A DNA stretch of 64,000 bases from Vespula vulgaris. Taxonomy: Eukaryota; Arthropoda; Insecta; Hymenoptera; Vespidae. The notes beneath the pieces were generated by a model. The model made no database searches. It was given only the letters and a program-made list of their open reading frames with translations, and was not told the origin of the DNA. The position numbers were made by a program, and so were the translations under genes. Shown in pieces: positions 11,532 to 24,242 of this stretch. How positions within the stretch are numbered: the first letter of the stretch is position 1; each line of letters starts with the position of its first letter. The DNA is taken from assembly GCF_905475345.1 (NCBI RefSeq), contig NC_066587.1:9291070-9355069 (forward strand). The letters run 5' to 3'.

Positions 11532-13924
11532 TCATCCATAAGGATTGCGATATCCATGATAGGCCGGATAAGCTAGATGACTTTGAATATCATTCCTATG
11601 CGCCCAACCAGTATCTTCATGACCGTATCCTGGAAACGAGTATATGATTTAAAATAAGTGATCAAGACAAAACTCAATAGATCGATATTTCAAATACCGA
11701 TAATTGACTCGATCACAGAACCTATTTTAAATTTGGAAAAATTCCTCACTATATTCATTTGTGTCATTAGGTGGCCTTTAACTAGAAAGTGTGTATACAT
11801 TAAACGCGTCCGATGTCTGATGTCACAAATGTGATTTACACCTACTTAGGTACCGTACGCTAATAACTTTTTTTCGCGCCTATATTACCACCTCGAATGT
11901 ATAATAAAACGATGCCGAAAAACATTATCCATAGTTTACTATAAATTTAGATTTTATTGAAATGAATAACAATTAAATATTATCAGCATAAATAGTGGAA
12001 GTTAAAATATTAAAAATAAATGGCAATAACGTTATGTTTCAGGTGACATTCTCGAATAGAACAAAATTTTCTTAAAAAATATGAAACAAAAAAATAATTT
12101 TTATGGTTATTTTAATACTTTTATTGTTTCATAGATGTTAATTATTATCGTTGCATGAATTATTTTGTAATCTTAATGGCTTGAGAAACAATATAAATGA
12201 TGCTTTTTTCTAATGATAGAATAGAAAAATGAAAATTGTAAGTGAGGAAACACTCGTGTTTTACTTTAAGGATCGCGTAAAAAGAAATTAGTGCGGTCGT
12301 TCGTTTTTGCTTTTGAAAGATTTTACATTTTGAAAGCAAATAAAAAGTAGTTGGTTTTTTATTGACTTCGAAAAATGTTACCTCTACGAGATACGCTCAT
12401 TAACTTTATACTTATTCTTGAATTTACTCTTAAATGCTACATATATATATACTATACGTAAAATTAATTACCTGTTGGATAATCAATCGGTGCTTCAGCA
12501 GCGGTGGCCCACGTATGATAAGAATACGCTGGATGTGGTTGAACTTTGCAAACCTTAAGATGCGCCAAAATAGATGGTGCAATCAAAGAACCTAAAACGA
12601 GGAGTTTTTTGATGAAGTGAACACCTAGAAAGATTGGTAACAGCAGCAACTTTAATTTGAAGAGATTCAATAATATAAGAAGTGGCAAGATCAACGACTT
12701 CTTCTTCTTAAAGATACGCCAGTCGCCTGAAAAGATGAAAGATACATTAAAATCGAGAGCTGTTCATTACTTCCCGAACCATGTTGAATGATTCAAATAA
12801 TTATGATAATTAATCTGAACGGAATACGGGCCAGTTTGGATTCAGTGTATTATTACATAAAATGTACAGTTCAGTGACTCGCGGTAAAATAACCTCACTA
12901 TTTTACCGGTGATAGAAAAGTAGCTTGCAAAAATCCGCTATTCCGGATCTGCTATTCGGACGAACAATTAGATTTGAGACTATCGAAGTAAACAATTTAA
13001 CGATTTCACGTAAGTAACTCAATTCGACAATGGCTACTATTCTAACTATTACAAGTGAGACTCTATCAACGATTAAATATTCTTTTCTAGATGAAATTTA
13101 CCCTCAGCCTTTTTCCTCCCTTGTATCTCTTGCAATTCATCCTCGTCCATTATCATCGGTCCACTATTAAAACTTCTACCATTTGTAGGATTCTCAATTG
13201 TATAAACGATCGCACGTTTCGTTAACAGATCGTTGATATTCTCTCTGAGAAAATCTAGAGTATCAAATATGCTTCTCTTGAAAGCTCGAGAACGAGGTAA
13301 TTTCGGTAGCAGAGATTCCTGCCGCATCGATGATATCCTTATAATTCGAAATGGTCCATAGGTGAACTCCTAATATCGTAGAAAAATAATTTTAAGAAAT
13401 ATCTATAATTTGGTCAATCGATCAAACTAAATAATAAATCACGCTTCGAAATTACGACTTTGTCGTAGAAATCGCTGAAAGTAATGAATTGCAGAATCTA
13501 TTACGCGAAAAGATTAACGCATCGCAACATTATCATTGATGAAAGGAAAGTGAGGAAGGCACGAACGCATAGCAGTTACGTGGGAAATCAAGATTACCAT
13601 AATTGTAGGTTCTGCAATAAGATTTCGTAATCGGAGATTGAAATTCACGCAAACAGGTGGTCATCTTGTTAAATGATTTCTTTCTCTCTAGAGTCTTACC
13701 TTTTCTTTGACAAATTCGTTCAGCCATCTGGCTACTTTATACTTCCCACAGCTTGCAAAATCCCGCTGGAGACTGCAGTCAAGCCGGCATCTTTCCAAAA
13801 ACGTGTTCGAGGAATTATGGTACGTCGCGGCACAGATCTCCGTGAAAAAGAGAAACAGAAAAAGAATCAGGAGAGACCTGGAGAATGTCGAATAACAACA
13901 ATCGATGCTTGTTTCTCGTGCCAT
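11532..13924 (-). CDS. Osiris-family protein (DUF1676)
   Basis: Four exons, 13924-13700, 13369-13102, 12726-12472 and 11629-11532, join in phase to about 281 aa. The start ATG at 13924 lies about 280 nt below a good TATA/initiator promoter. The N-terminal signal segment (SLLILFLFLFFTEICA) is followed by a cysteine cluster (CRLDCSLQRDFASCGKYK) and a region ending FTYGPFRIIRI, like the region before the variable part in Osiris proteins. After a charged middle (about residues 90-165) comes WRIFKKKKS, then a long hydrophobic stretch (LPLLILLNLFKLKLLLLPIF), and a Tyr/His-rich tail with SHLAYPAYHGY, a match to the AQxLAY-type end motif. The last exon is only 98 nt and lies about 840 nt from the previous one. 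It is supported by phase, the stop codon and this motif. The gene is in the same orientation as the two neighbouring Osiris genes, as expected in the conserved cluster. Confidence 0.8.
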
Positions 13925-14199
13925 CGTTATCGTTATCTTTGTCTATGGCCAAATTTCTTCTGAATAATCACAATCAACTGTTACCTCGGCTGACACATGG
14001 AACACGGAATCACGATCTCATCACGAATTGCTCCTGAATTCCATTTTCATTTCGCTCTAATCTATTATCCTCGATTAAATTCCAAATTCAAAAAATGAAA
14101 CCGGACACGTCGAACCCGTTAAAACACACGTAATTCCAATTTGATCGAATGAAATAGTGATACCGAGATGAAGCAGAATGCAAGATAAAGCGCACAAGT

Positions 14200-14237
14200 T
14201 CACTGACAGTGCTTAGAAGGTGTCTTGACCATTTATA
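14200..14237 (-). promoter_or_regulatory. Core promoter (TATA + initiator) of Osiris gene at 13924
   Basis: On the minus strand TATAAAT (plus 14231-14237) is followed at the usual spacing by TCAGTG (plus 14201-14206). Transcription probably starts at the A at about 14204, leaving a roughly 280-nt unspliced leader before the ATG at 13924. Confidence 0.6.
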
Positions 14238-17200
14238 CGTCGAGCATTTAGGTCGGTGGGGGTAACGGTCCACGACTTGGATAATGCTGCATCAAGATTG
14301 CGCCGAGATGCAGCCGTCATTGCATCTATAGGTGCGCCATGCTCGGATACGTAGATATAGCAGGTACGTGGAACGGTGTTGCACGATCTACTCATTTTTC
14401 AAAAACTTACAGAATAAGTCGATTTTTATTAATATCGGAATAACGAAACAATGAAAATCATCAATAAACTGAATTGCGAATTTAAAATGCCAAAGTCTTA
14501 CAAAAAAGATTCAAGACAATTATCTCAACGATGTAAGTTAGCTTACGACAGAGATAACAAAATGAAAATTTAATTCCTTCCGAAAATTCTTTATTTGCAC
14601 AATGCAATTTAGTTCGTGACAAAAATAACGAAGCGAAGTGTTACGCGAGAACGAGGAAGATATTTTTTCACAATGAAAATTCCTGCGTAACGGTAAGCGT
14701 TGTCTGCGCGACCACCGAAGGGAGTCCCAACGATTACCGGATAATCAGAATTCATCAAAAAGAAAGAACTGCAAAAAGAAACACAAGGCCGACTGTATGA
14801 ATTTATCATAAATATACCTATATGACGCGTCCCATTTTATTATATTAAACTGCTGGAAAATCGTTCTTGATTATCCTCGCCCAACGTTGTTCACCAACAA
14901 CATTCTCCCGGATGTAATTACAAGGAAACAATTACAAGCCTTTCTTATCTTAGAAACTGTATTTTCGAGATTTTATGAAATTAATCGAGACTTACGAATC
15001 TATTAAATTTGAAATCGAATCTAATTTGGGATCAACCCGAAGACGTCATAAATTGTTAAATCGAATATATTTCAAATTAAAGTAAACGAACAGAAAAAAT
15101 TATCACATCAGAAATGACGACATAGATTGATAATCACCAATCAACCTCTTTCGAAGAAACCGGTTTATAATATACTTCCGATCACCCAACGTAAGCCACA
15201 CTTCAACAACTTCGCATCAGCTTTGTTTCTGTTGGACCACGCATACACCATTACATTTGATCAATATCTTTTAAATATTTTTTCTTTTTTAAAACCCGTT
15301 CTACTTTGTAAACGTTCAATGTATCACTATTTTACGTACGTGTTTTACGTACGTGTTTTAATACGTTCACTTTATTTCAGTTTTCAACAAATATCGAGTA
15401 TTTAATAAAATGACTGTTCTTCGAACGAATTCCATAACTCAACCGAGTTTGTCCCAGAAATTTAAAGAAGTTCTGTTTTAAAACAGCCTTAGTGAATTCA
15501 TTTAATCTGGTATTTAAGAGCACGCAATCAGTATTCAATATCTTCTTCAGAAATCTTGTCAAGGAAATTATATGGAACTAATGATAGAAATAAATTAACA
15601 GGAAATAGTTACAGGAATTAGTTACATTAAATATATTACATAAAATGTTAAAATATACAATTAATATTACATAAATATATACTTCCGCTAAAACTTATTA
15701 GATTCTTGGCCATAAATTTCTAAAAATTGGAACTAGATCATATTAAATACGTTACAATCACCTCCAAAAGATCTCGATCTCAGAAACAATAGTCAAAGTA
15801 GATTTGTATGGAATTATTGATCGTTAATAAGACTATCAGTATATCTAACCAGATTCATTAAATCGTTTGCGCTATCGATGTGTTATTGGCAAAAAAGAAA
15901 AACGAATAACAAGATACAAAATCAATGAGCTTACATGCATACTTTTTCAAATTCTAGAATGGAGAGATAAAAAAACAAATATCGGTCAATCTGTACCCGG
16001 CAGGCGAAATCTTGGAACCCATAAACATATACATAAACACATACATATACATATACTCGCGATACAACCTGTTTACCCCTTTTTTCATTGACCCAGATAA
16101 ATTGTCATGTTGTTAGTGTTGTCTTCTACATTGTGGTAAGATATGAATCTGTTTATACGTATACAAGAAGTTTCAATTTAATTGACAAAAAATTGTTTCC
16201 ACGAATGTCGAAGTATTTCAAGAGGATATTTATATAAAAGTATTTTGACTCACGAACGAGAGATCAGTGATCAGTTCAAAATTCATACAGATTGGTATTG
16301 TGTAACGATTTCAATGATGTTCGAATAGATCAATTAAAAAGTATTAATAATAAATAATTAATGTAGTAATTTGATGTAATAATTTAAAACCTGATCTAGT
16401 TTTATATTCCTACTAAATGTTACGTTAAAAAAAGAAAAACTCGATTGATGGGTCGATAAGTAAAAAGTTAGGTTTATCCGCAAATATTACTTATTACAAT
16501 CTCCGAACTCATTTCAACATCTTTTCACGTATTGATAGAAATCAAGTCGTGTGTTGAAATAAAAAATTACGAAGAAACGCGCGTAAGTTTCTAATGACAT
16601 AATCGTCGTAAAAGATAATTAGGAAAGATTCAAGACTCGAAACGTGAGTCGATAAGATATTCGATATTATTTGTTCGTTTACTTTATATCATTCTTATCG
16701 ATACTAAGATTATACCGAAGAAAATATCTGGACAAACTTGAACCGAACTTTCATCATATCTGGAGCACTTTTTTATAATCAATAATTACTGCAACTAGAT
16801 TTAAGAGTTTTTATTACATTTACAAGCTTCTAGATGCACCTGTGTCGTATTATGTCTTCACTTGTATCAACATCCGGGTATACTTATGACTAGATGGTGT
16901 ATAACGATTAAAGAATATCTCATACCTTATAAAAACGTTTATGTCTCGTGCAAATATCTCTTCGTCTCTCATTCTTTTCGCGTTGAACTTATACACACGC
17001 ATTCCGATAGTTTAGATCAGTGCACGGAATACCAATGTTCAAACCCATTAAAAGGAAAGACACGTCGTGCTTCGTGAAAGTTATTCTCCTTGTTTAAAAG
17101 GTCTTATCGTATCAATGTTTTTAATGTAACGTGTCAAAGAACAGATACATCAGAAACGTGAGCTCCTTTCAATGGTATTCCTGACACGGTAACTTGTCCT

Positions 17201-19814
17201 TTCAAAGAGAATTATAGTAAATGATTGTTTCAAAAATCTTTCAATGCCGAGAAAACATGTAGTTATCTGATAATGAACCGATTTCGCGTGTCTTGTCTTT
17301 TGCTGTTCTTAAGAACTAACGGTTTCACATTCGAACTCTGTCTTTTTTTGTTACAATTATGAATTTTACATGAAGAAGTGGTTCTTGAACTTCGTTATCT
17401 TCTGACACCTTTACATCTACTTACTTATTAGCCTATATTTAGAAATTCTTTGTACAAATATTTTAAAATTCTAACTTGTTTATGAACCAACATTTCTACA
17501 AGAAATAATAAATATTTTCTTACTCAATGATAAATGACTTCTTTCGTGCCAATCCTATAAAATTTCTACCACTTTTCTACCATTAAAGATTGAACCAATT
17601 GGCAGGACATAAATTTTTCTCTCAACGAAGTGTAACAAGATAGCGACGTAGAATTTCAACAACAACGAGCATATTTTACCTGGAAATAAACGTGATTCTA
17701 ACAAGATCCTTCTTAACGGGGCACGCTTTGTCGTGTTTCTACTGTGTAATTATGCATAAAAAAGAGTTGTAACAAAATCGGCGGACAAAGAAATGATCCA
17801 ATATAAATTGTCGCTGTTTGGATGAAAGTTTACAAGTAGTCATAACAAGAAAGAAGAAATAGATTGTTCGATCTTTCAGTTTAGAAATAGCAAAGTAGTA
17901 TTATCTATTGAAACAGAGAGCATTTGGAATAACGAAATTTTTTATCTGTTCGATGGACGACACCCACTAAAACGAATCATCTCGTTAGAAAATTTATTTC
18001 TCTCTTAACATTACATTTTGCACATTCCTTTGTCAGACAATTATTATCACGATTATTATTTTTCGTTGGGTAACTTTAAACCGAGGTACACCTAGAAAGT
18101 AAGGCAATATACTGTTTAACATCAATTATTCATTAATCTTATCCGTATTTGCTAAAGAGGCTCATGTCGTCTTCATTTATAGTTATTTTTCATTTAATAT
18201 TCTTATTCATTGTTGCGTAAATATTCGCTATAAACAAATATCAAAAAATATTACCGTATCTCGAAAGTGTTATTATTTGGAAAAGTCTTGTCAGGACTTA
18301 CGACATGTACATACATAAATATTTCATTAAAAAAAGACTCAATTCAATATCAGCTCGTGTCACTTGATGTAAATCTTGGACTTGTATTATAAGTGGAAAG
18401 CCCGCTGGAAACCGTTCTTAGTCAGACAAGTTGTATTAGCACTTACAGTTAATTCCAAGTGTGTTGTGACTTTTCTATGCAAATTTTCTGTTTCTTTTCT
18501 TTCTCGAAAACCAAGAGTATGTTTGACAAGTCTTTTGTATAATATAAATATATAAAATTTTTAAAAATAAGAAAAAAAGTAAAACAAATAACGACGTTAC
18601 CGAACGCATCGATAATACCAAAGTATCAAATAGAAAAAGTTTTGCAAAATAAATTATAATACGTATAGAAAGAATGGTTAATTAATAGCCAATGACATAA
18701 CTTAAAATCTCTCCAATTTGCTTTAATAAGTGATATTAAGATATTATTGCGAAAAATCCTAATTACAGTTTTCTATTTGAGATCAATTTCATTTCATCGC
18801 GATATACTTTACATTTATATAAAAATTTTATTGGTTCAACGGGATAGTTAACGTTCTTTGATGAATTTACCGACGTGTTTTAATTGCTTCAATCATAAAG
18901 GTTCGAAATTCTGCAAATACTTCAACGATCTCATGATTTTCAATACTGCATCATGCATTCACGAATGTTACGATACGATCAGATTTTAAAATCGGCTAAG
19001 AAATTTTGGACTTTATCACAAAAAGCTAAATATTATATATTCCTTTTCTTAAAAACATCTAAGCCCGATCAATGACCTCGTTCATCGTTATCACCAAATA
19101 GTCAAAAAGATAATATCTAGAATTTTATTTTGACTAATCATTTTTAATTCATGATCATCTGTGAAATCAAAAGAGGCCATCAATGATTTCAGACAAACAC
19201 CAGAAAGCTTAGCTCATGAAAAATAGCTGTGAAAAAGATAACATTTCATATTTTATTGAAAAGACCCAAAAATGATCAGAGAGGATGATTTTAAATCGAA
19301 TTTACCGACTCTCGGAGCACTACCATCTTGCGGAATCACGACAAAACGCGTTTCATATGTGTACTGATTTGCGCACGCGTCCAAGCTTATCGATGAAGAA
19401 CGCCAGGCTCCAGGAAAGAGAAAGAAAAAAAGGAGAGGGAAGCATGAGTGGCTCGGGTAGTAATCGAGAGTGGGGTAGCGAGAGGAAGAACGGGGGTTGG
19501 AAGGAAGACAGCAGGACGAGAGAAGTGTTCCAGTCGGTGGTCGACCGCGTTCGATTAGATCAGTACCGTCTATTTTGTTCGGCTTTATGACGCGTTTAAT
19601 ATATTTTTTCTCTAGAGACGTCAAGGTCACGAACATACATTACAAAGAGACGGTTTCTAGCTGATTTCTTATTTGTTAAACGTAAGAAACGAAAAAGAAA
19701 TAAAAGTTAAGAAAGAGAGAGAGAAAGGAGAGACCCATTGTGGGGATAACAATATCAAAACAGGTAGAGCAAGAGGTGCGGCAAGGAATATCTAAATATA
19801 AACAAAGGATCAAA
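14238..19814. other. Long gene-poor interval
   Basis: Apart from the orphan promoter at 16231, I find no supported gene. The interval is AT-rich with scattered short frames lacking splice or domain support. A 15-bp tandem (TTTTACGTACGTG twice) lies near 15330-15360. A purine-rich, higher-GC patch at about 19390-19560, followed by GA-rich sequence to 19735, probably belongs to the sideroflexin promoter and 5'UTR. Confidence 0.5.
16231..16276 (+). promoter_or_regulatory. Orphan TATA/initiator promoter
   Basis: TATATAAAAG (16231-16240) is followed about 33 nt later by TCAGTGATCAGTT, which holds two overlapping initiator-like TCAGT sequences (16264 and 16271). Spacing and sequence fit an insect core promoter on the plus strand. 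No coding exon is recognisable in the next 3.5 kb before sideroflexin, so the transcript is unknown. Confidence 0.4.
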
Positions 19815-21369
19815 ATGTCGAACGAAAATAGAATCGATATTGAAAAACCGTACTGGGATCAAAATACTTTTCGTGGAAGGGCTTTGCACTTTCTAACAGT
19901 CACCAATCCTTTGAATGTTTTCGCACCTAACAAAGCACTCGAGCATGCTCGAAATATCGTCACGAAATACAGGTAATGTCTTGTATGATTTTTTAATCTT
20001 TTGTTTAATTTTAAATGGATTTGAATAGAATGAATTATCTTTGTTGATGTAGCTTGATCTTATGTTTACTTTATAATATCTGATATGGATTTATCCTATA
20101 ATATAGGAACGGAGAAACCCTCGCGAAATTAGGAATCAACGAAGAAGAGCTATGGAAACAAAAATATTTGTTCGACAGTGCTTATCACCCGGATACCGGT
20201 GAAAAAATGATCATAATTGGTCGTATGAGCGCCCAAGTGCCAATGAACATGACCATAACCGGTTTGATGATGACATTTTACAAGTACGTATGCATATGAA
20301 ACGGTTTAGAAAATACACAAGAGATTTTCACTTGACGTCTGGTCAATAACGCGAGAGTTCGAAAGTAGCGATAAGATTCGTTACGACTTTTGACCTGTTT
20401 CCTTTCCGTTCTTGCTTCATTATACATAAATGGAGAATATATGAATGAAGAATGAAATGAATTGATTGATTATCAACACAAATATTTCACATTGCAATGA
20501 ACAATAGATATTTATTGAAAATCTATCTCGTTAAATAGATCGATGAATCTATCTTGTTAAATAGATTTCGTTAAATTGCCTTGCTCTATGTCATTATGTT
20601 ATGAAATTATTTTTTATTCGACAGATCAACACCAGCCGTGATATTTTGGCAATGGTTTAACCAATCGTTCAATGCCATAGTAAACTATACGAATCGAAGT
20701 GGTAAGACTCCGATTCCAAAGGAAACATTAATTCAAAGTTATATTGGCGCAACTGGAGGCGCAGTGATAACGGCTTTAAGTTTGAACAGACTCGCACGAC
20801 ATGGCCCGGCCTTGGTCGGTCGTCTGGTTCCATTGGCGGCTGTGGCTGCGGCGAATTGCGTTAACATTCCATTAATGAGAATTACCGAACTTCAAAATGG
20901 TATTGAGTTACAGAATGAGTCCGGCATAGAGGTCGGCAAAAGCAAGTCAGCGGCTCAAAAGGCGATCGCAACCGTCACGCTATCGCGTATTCTTATGGCT
21001 TCGCCCAGTATGGGTACGATGATGGATAAATATATTTATAATTTAGTCATGAGAGACAAATTTAAACTTACAAAATAATAATCAGATATACATATAAAGA
21101 CAATCATTTTATTTTATATTACAGTACTCTCGCCTATCATAATGAACTACATAGAGAAACGAAATATATTACAAAAAGTTAAATGGGCTTCTGCACCGAT
21201 TCAAGTCATTATTTGCGGAATTTGTTTAACGTTTGCCACACCACTCTGTTGTGCTCTTTTCGTTCAACGAGTACCAATCAGTGTGGACAAGCTGGAACCC
21301 GAAGTCCAAGAAGAGATACGATCTCGAGATCCTGACGTTCAAACGGTCTACTATAATAAAGGCCTGTAA
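19815..21369 (+). CDS. Sfxn1-3: Sideroflexin (SFXN1/3 type), mitochondrial serine transporter
   Basis: Four exons, 19815-19972, 20107-20283, 20625-21013 and 21125-21369, give 322 aa, the usual sideroflexin length. The start MSNENRIDIEKPYWDQNTFR is chosen because the family begins just before the W-D-Q-S/T-T-F/Y-x-G-R motif; the longer open frame upstream reads 5'UTR. Recognisable parts are FLTVTNPLNVF, the HPDTGEKM motif (exon 2), the ITGLMMTFY membrane segment, NxxVNYTNRSG, NIPLMRITELQNGIE, and the C-terminal ATPLCCALFVQR...YYNKGL. Sideroflexins are inner-mitochondrial-membrane proteins with about five membrane helices; SFXN1 and SFXN3 carry serine into mitochondria for one-carbon metabolism. 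Exons 3-4 and part of intron 2 are duplicated at 25,561 as a dead copy. The 3' end faces mRpL2. Confidence 0.95.
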
Positions 21370-21680
21370 TTAGGAATTCAAAGAATCGCTTCGGATGAGT
21401 ACACACTGTCTTAATTAAGGAAACATCAAATCAAAAGTAACACAATAATACGTAACTGATTAAATAACTAATCATTAGCCATCTCTGGAAGTGAAGGGAT
21501 TGTACAAAAGTTTATACTGTCAGTTATGCATATACATTCCAAAAACATTCCATGTAAAAGTATTAATTATTAACTCGATCATCGATCTCTAATTTTCGAA
21601 TTATCTAAGTTCAAAGAAATAACAAAGACAATAAAGAGAAGACTTCAATAAATTATAAGAGTTTTTATTATTCGAATAAG

Positions 21681-21722
21681 TATATATATGTATATATATA
21701 TTTGTGTGTGTGTGTGTGTGAG
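21681..21722. repeat. TA/TG microsatellite
   Basis: A short TATATG/GTGTGT tract between the convergent ends of sideroflexin and mRpL2. The copy-2 equivalent at 26921-27022 has expanded as TA repeats. Confidence 0.85.
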
Positions 21723-21753
21723 TATATCATAAAATTAACATAAATTTAAAGAA

Positions 21754-22943
21754 TTAATCAAGACCAGATATACTACAAGTAATAACTGTAGGTTTTGAAA
21801 GAAATTCACCATTGGCACCTAACTGTCTAAGACGCTTTGGCGATTTTATTTTCCTTCCAAATCTGCCAGTCTTTCGTTGCCAAAGACCACTTCTTGGACG
21901 ATTACCCAGTTCGCGATTTTTTTGAGCGCTACCGATTGGTGTAGAACCGTGCATAATGTTCGACAATCGCCCTACTGTTGCCATACATCTATTGTCTAAA
22001 CTAAACTTTCTCTTACTAGGTACTTGCACGACTGTCCTATCTACTCCATCTGTGCTAATTATCGTACCAAAGGTTCCAGCCGAGTGAATAAGACTTCCTC
22101 CAAGTCCAGGATATTTTTCAACACAGTTCACGATTGTACCAATCGGTAGAGCACCCAAGGGATAAGCATCACCCTCATTTGCCCTTACAGGATTACGCGG
22201 GATACCTCTGTGTGTTTTTATGATATCTCCAGACTTCATGTTTTCTGTCGCTAAAATGTATTTCAAATCGTCACCCGAACCAATAAGAGCGACAAAGCAC
22301 GTTCTACAACCATCCTTGAAAACATCGAGTACCTTTTCCTCTTTAGGTTTTTCATTCAAATCAGTCGGACCATCCCTTACCCACTTTATCCAATGATACT
22401 TGTGTTTTATACCACCACCAATACCCTTAACTATTATTCTTCCTGTAATAAAAAACAAAAATTCAATATAAAAGAAAAATAGCATTCGAAATATTTAAAT
22501 AGCGAGTAAAAATGATTTCTATTTTATGATTGATAAAAAATGTCTAATTACGTTAAAGTATCATATATTATAGATAAATGTTGCGAATGTTAAAACGCAC
22601 AGCAAAATAATGTTCTATAATTAATAGCGATAAAAAAACTTGCTGTATAAATTCGTCACTGCATACACAAAAGAAAAATAACAAGCTATTTCTATAAAAA
22701 ATATTTACCTGACACAGGATCTCGACCAGCTAAATTAGTAACCTGCAGTGGTTCGACCGTATATTCATCTTTGAAATGTACGATTCGCCTGTAATTTTCT
22801 CCTGGAATACCTGGTTCTGAAAGTTTAAGTAATTTCCATCGATTTCTTCTAGGTTGTATTTGAAACGAGATTGGGGTTGTATTAACCAAAGAATTAAATA
22901 TTTGTTTTCCAACAACACTTCGCAGCAATGTTACGGTAGACAT
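21754..22943 (-). CDS. mRpL2: Mitochondrial large ribosomal subunit protein uL2m
   Basis: Two exons, 22943-22709 and 22442-21754, give 307 aa. The start MSTVTLLRSVVGKQ is chosen as a basic, hydrophobic mitochondrial targeting N-terminus; the longer upstream frame is a leader. The uL2 core is clear: GIGGGIKHKYHWIKW near residue 85, RGIPRNPVRANEGDAYPLGA, and the C-terminal rRNA-binding end RLSNIMHGSTPIGSAQKNRE and GNRPRSGLWQRKTGRFGRK. uL2m lies at the peptidyl-transferase region of the mitoribosome. This is the intact copy of the duplicated pair; the copy at 27048-28276 is dead. It converges with sideroflexin, and its 5' end faces the 3' end of inotocin copy 1 (about 265 bp apart). Confidence 0.95.
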
Positions 22944-23208
22944 TTTTATATACAATTGAACGTATTGCCCTCTAGGGAAAGAAGAGTGAAGTCGAATCAA
23001 AGAATTTCCACAGAACAAAACCTATTTTTGATATTAGTCGATAACATAGCGAATAATAGGAATGTTAGGAACTGATGTTCGAGGAAGGGGCTCCCCAAGA
23101 AAGAGAACTTAACAAGTCTACTAATAAATTTTTCATATATGATGTTACATCTTTATTAGGTTACTTTGTCTTATTACATTACTCTCAATACCAAAGCAAA
23201 TATAATCG

Positions 23209-23853
23209 TTACTGTACTACTGCATCGGAGATTTCAAGTTCACCAAAAATCGCGTTTAAATCAGAATCAATTTTTCGATCATTCTCCGTATTGTCTCGAA
23301 GTTGACAGTTCGAGTCCATGAAACACGATTCTGTAAATTAATTATATAACATGACAAGACATAAACAACATTCTATTTAATATAAATATACCTTGCGAAC
23401 AACAAATTCCACTTGCAGCACATCTTCCTGTATTTTCACGGCACATCGCGTAACCCGCAATACAAGGATGGGTATAAAGACTTTCTTTTCTACATCTGTA
23501 AGTTTCTGATGTGCCGATAAAACAACCGATAGTAGGCCCACAACAAATGTGAGGTCCAAAACACTGACCCAGTCGATTAGGTCCACAGGAAGGGCACTAA
23601 TTAATTATTTTAAAAAAAGTACAATCAATCCAATATATATTGGTGCTTCAAAAAAGTAAAAAACCTTATAATCCAATTAATAATATTAATTTGATAATTC
23701 TGTCAGAATTATATAATACTAAATATTTACTGCTCTAGTAAAACCTTCTAAAGGTGCAATTTCTCCCCTCTTTCCGCCAGGGGGGCAATTCGTAATTAAA
23801 CATGCTGAAGATAAAACAATGAAAGAAGTAAATATAAGAAATTCCTTCATCAT
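23209..23853 (-). CDS. Inotocin precursor, copy 1, with Pro8 variant peptide
   Basis: Three exons, 23853-23731, 23596-23392 and 23330-23209, give 149 aa. Signal peptide MMKEFLIFTSFIVLSSA is followed directly by CLITNCPPG, the amidation Gly and a Lys-Arg cleavage site (GGKRG). Exon 2 encodes a neurophysin-type domain with the expected Cys spacing (CPSCGPNRLGQCFGPHICCG, ...CCSQ). Exon 3 has the last two Cys of the domain and a short acidic tail ending VVQ. The canonical insect peptide is CLITNCPRG-NH2. Here codon 8 is CCT (Pro) instead of CGT (Arg), one base different from copy 2. The precursor differs from copy 2 at 8 of 149 residues, 6 of them in the exon-3 tail. There is no stop, frameshift or lost splice site, so this looks like an expressed paralog. 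A single-base assembly error at codon 8 cannot be excluded here. Confidence 0.92.
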
Positions 23854-23911
23854 GTTTTTAGCAAAATCTCTCGGCAAACTACCTGAACAATCTACTGGAT
23901 GTACGAAGACG

Positions 23912-23948
23912 AACTGCGATAAATCGTCTACACGGCAGTGTATTTATA
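23912..23948 (-). promoter_or_regulatory. Core promoter of inotocin copy 1
   Basis: On the minus strand TATAAATA (plus 23941-23948) is followed by GCAGTT (plus 23912-23917). The start at A 23915 leaves a leader of about 60 nt. The same box and spacing occur in copy 2. Confidence 0.55.
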
Positions 23949-24242
23949 TTGTTGAATCTGTAATATTTAGTATTCTGATGTGCTTTCTACAGATATTTTT
24001 ACAATAAAGCACTCTACGGATTATGGAGACGAAATCCGCATACGCAAATTCTTATGAAGAATAGTATTCCATTTATTGGTCTCAAACTCGAGAAAGTATA
24101 CTTACGTTAGATATTCAGCATTGTTCGGAAATAAAGCTTCAATCTACATACATATATTCGCAGTAAATCTTTATAAAGAGAAAAAATGATAAAGTTTATT
24201 TAAAAATTTTATTCTCTCTCTGTTTAGAAATATGTATTTCTA

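Noticed and set aside
19253..19636. 127-codon minus-strand frame upstream of sideroflexin
   Set aside because: It lies in a purine/pyrimidine-biased promoter patch, and the plus strand is open across the same bases. No domain is seen.
23377..24007. Other-frame peptides across inotocin (for example a 69-codon frame over the neurophysin exon)
   Set aside because: These are out-of-frame readings; the Cys-rich neurophysin frame and its splice sites explain the sequence.
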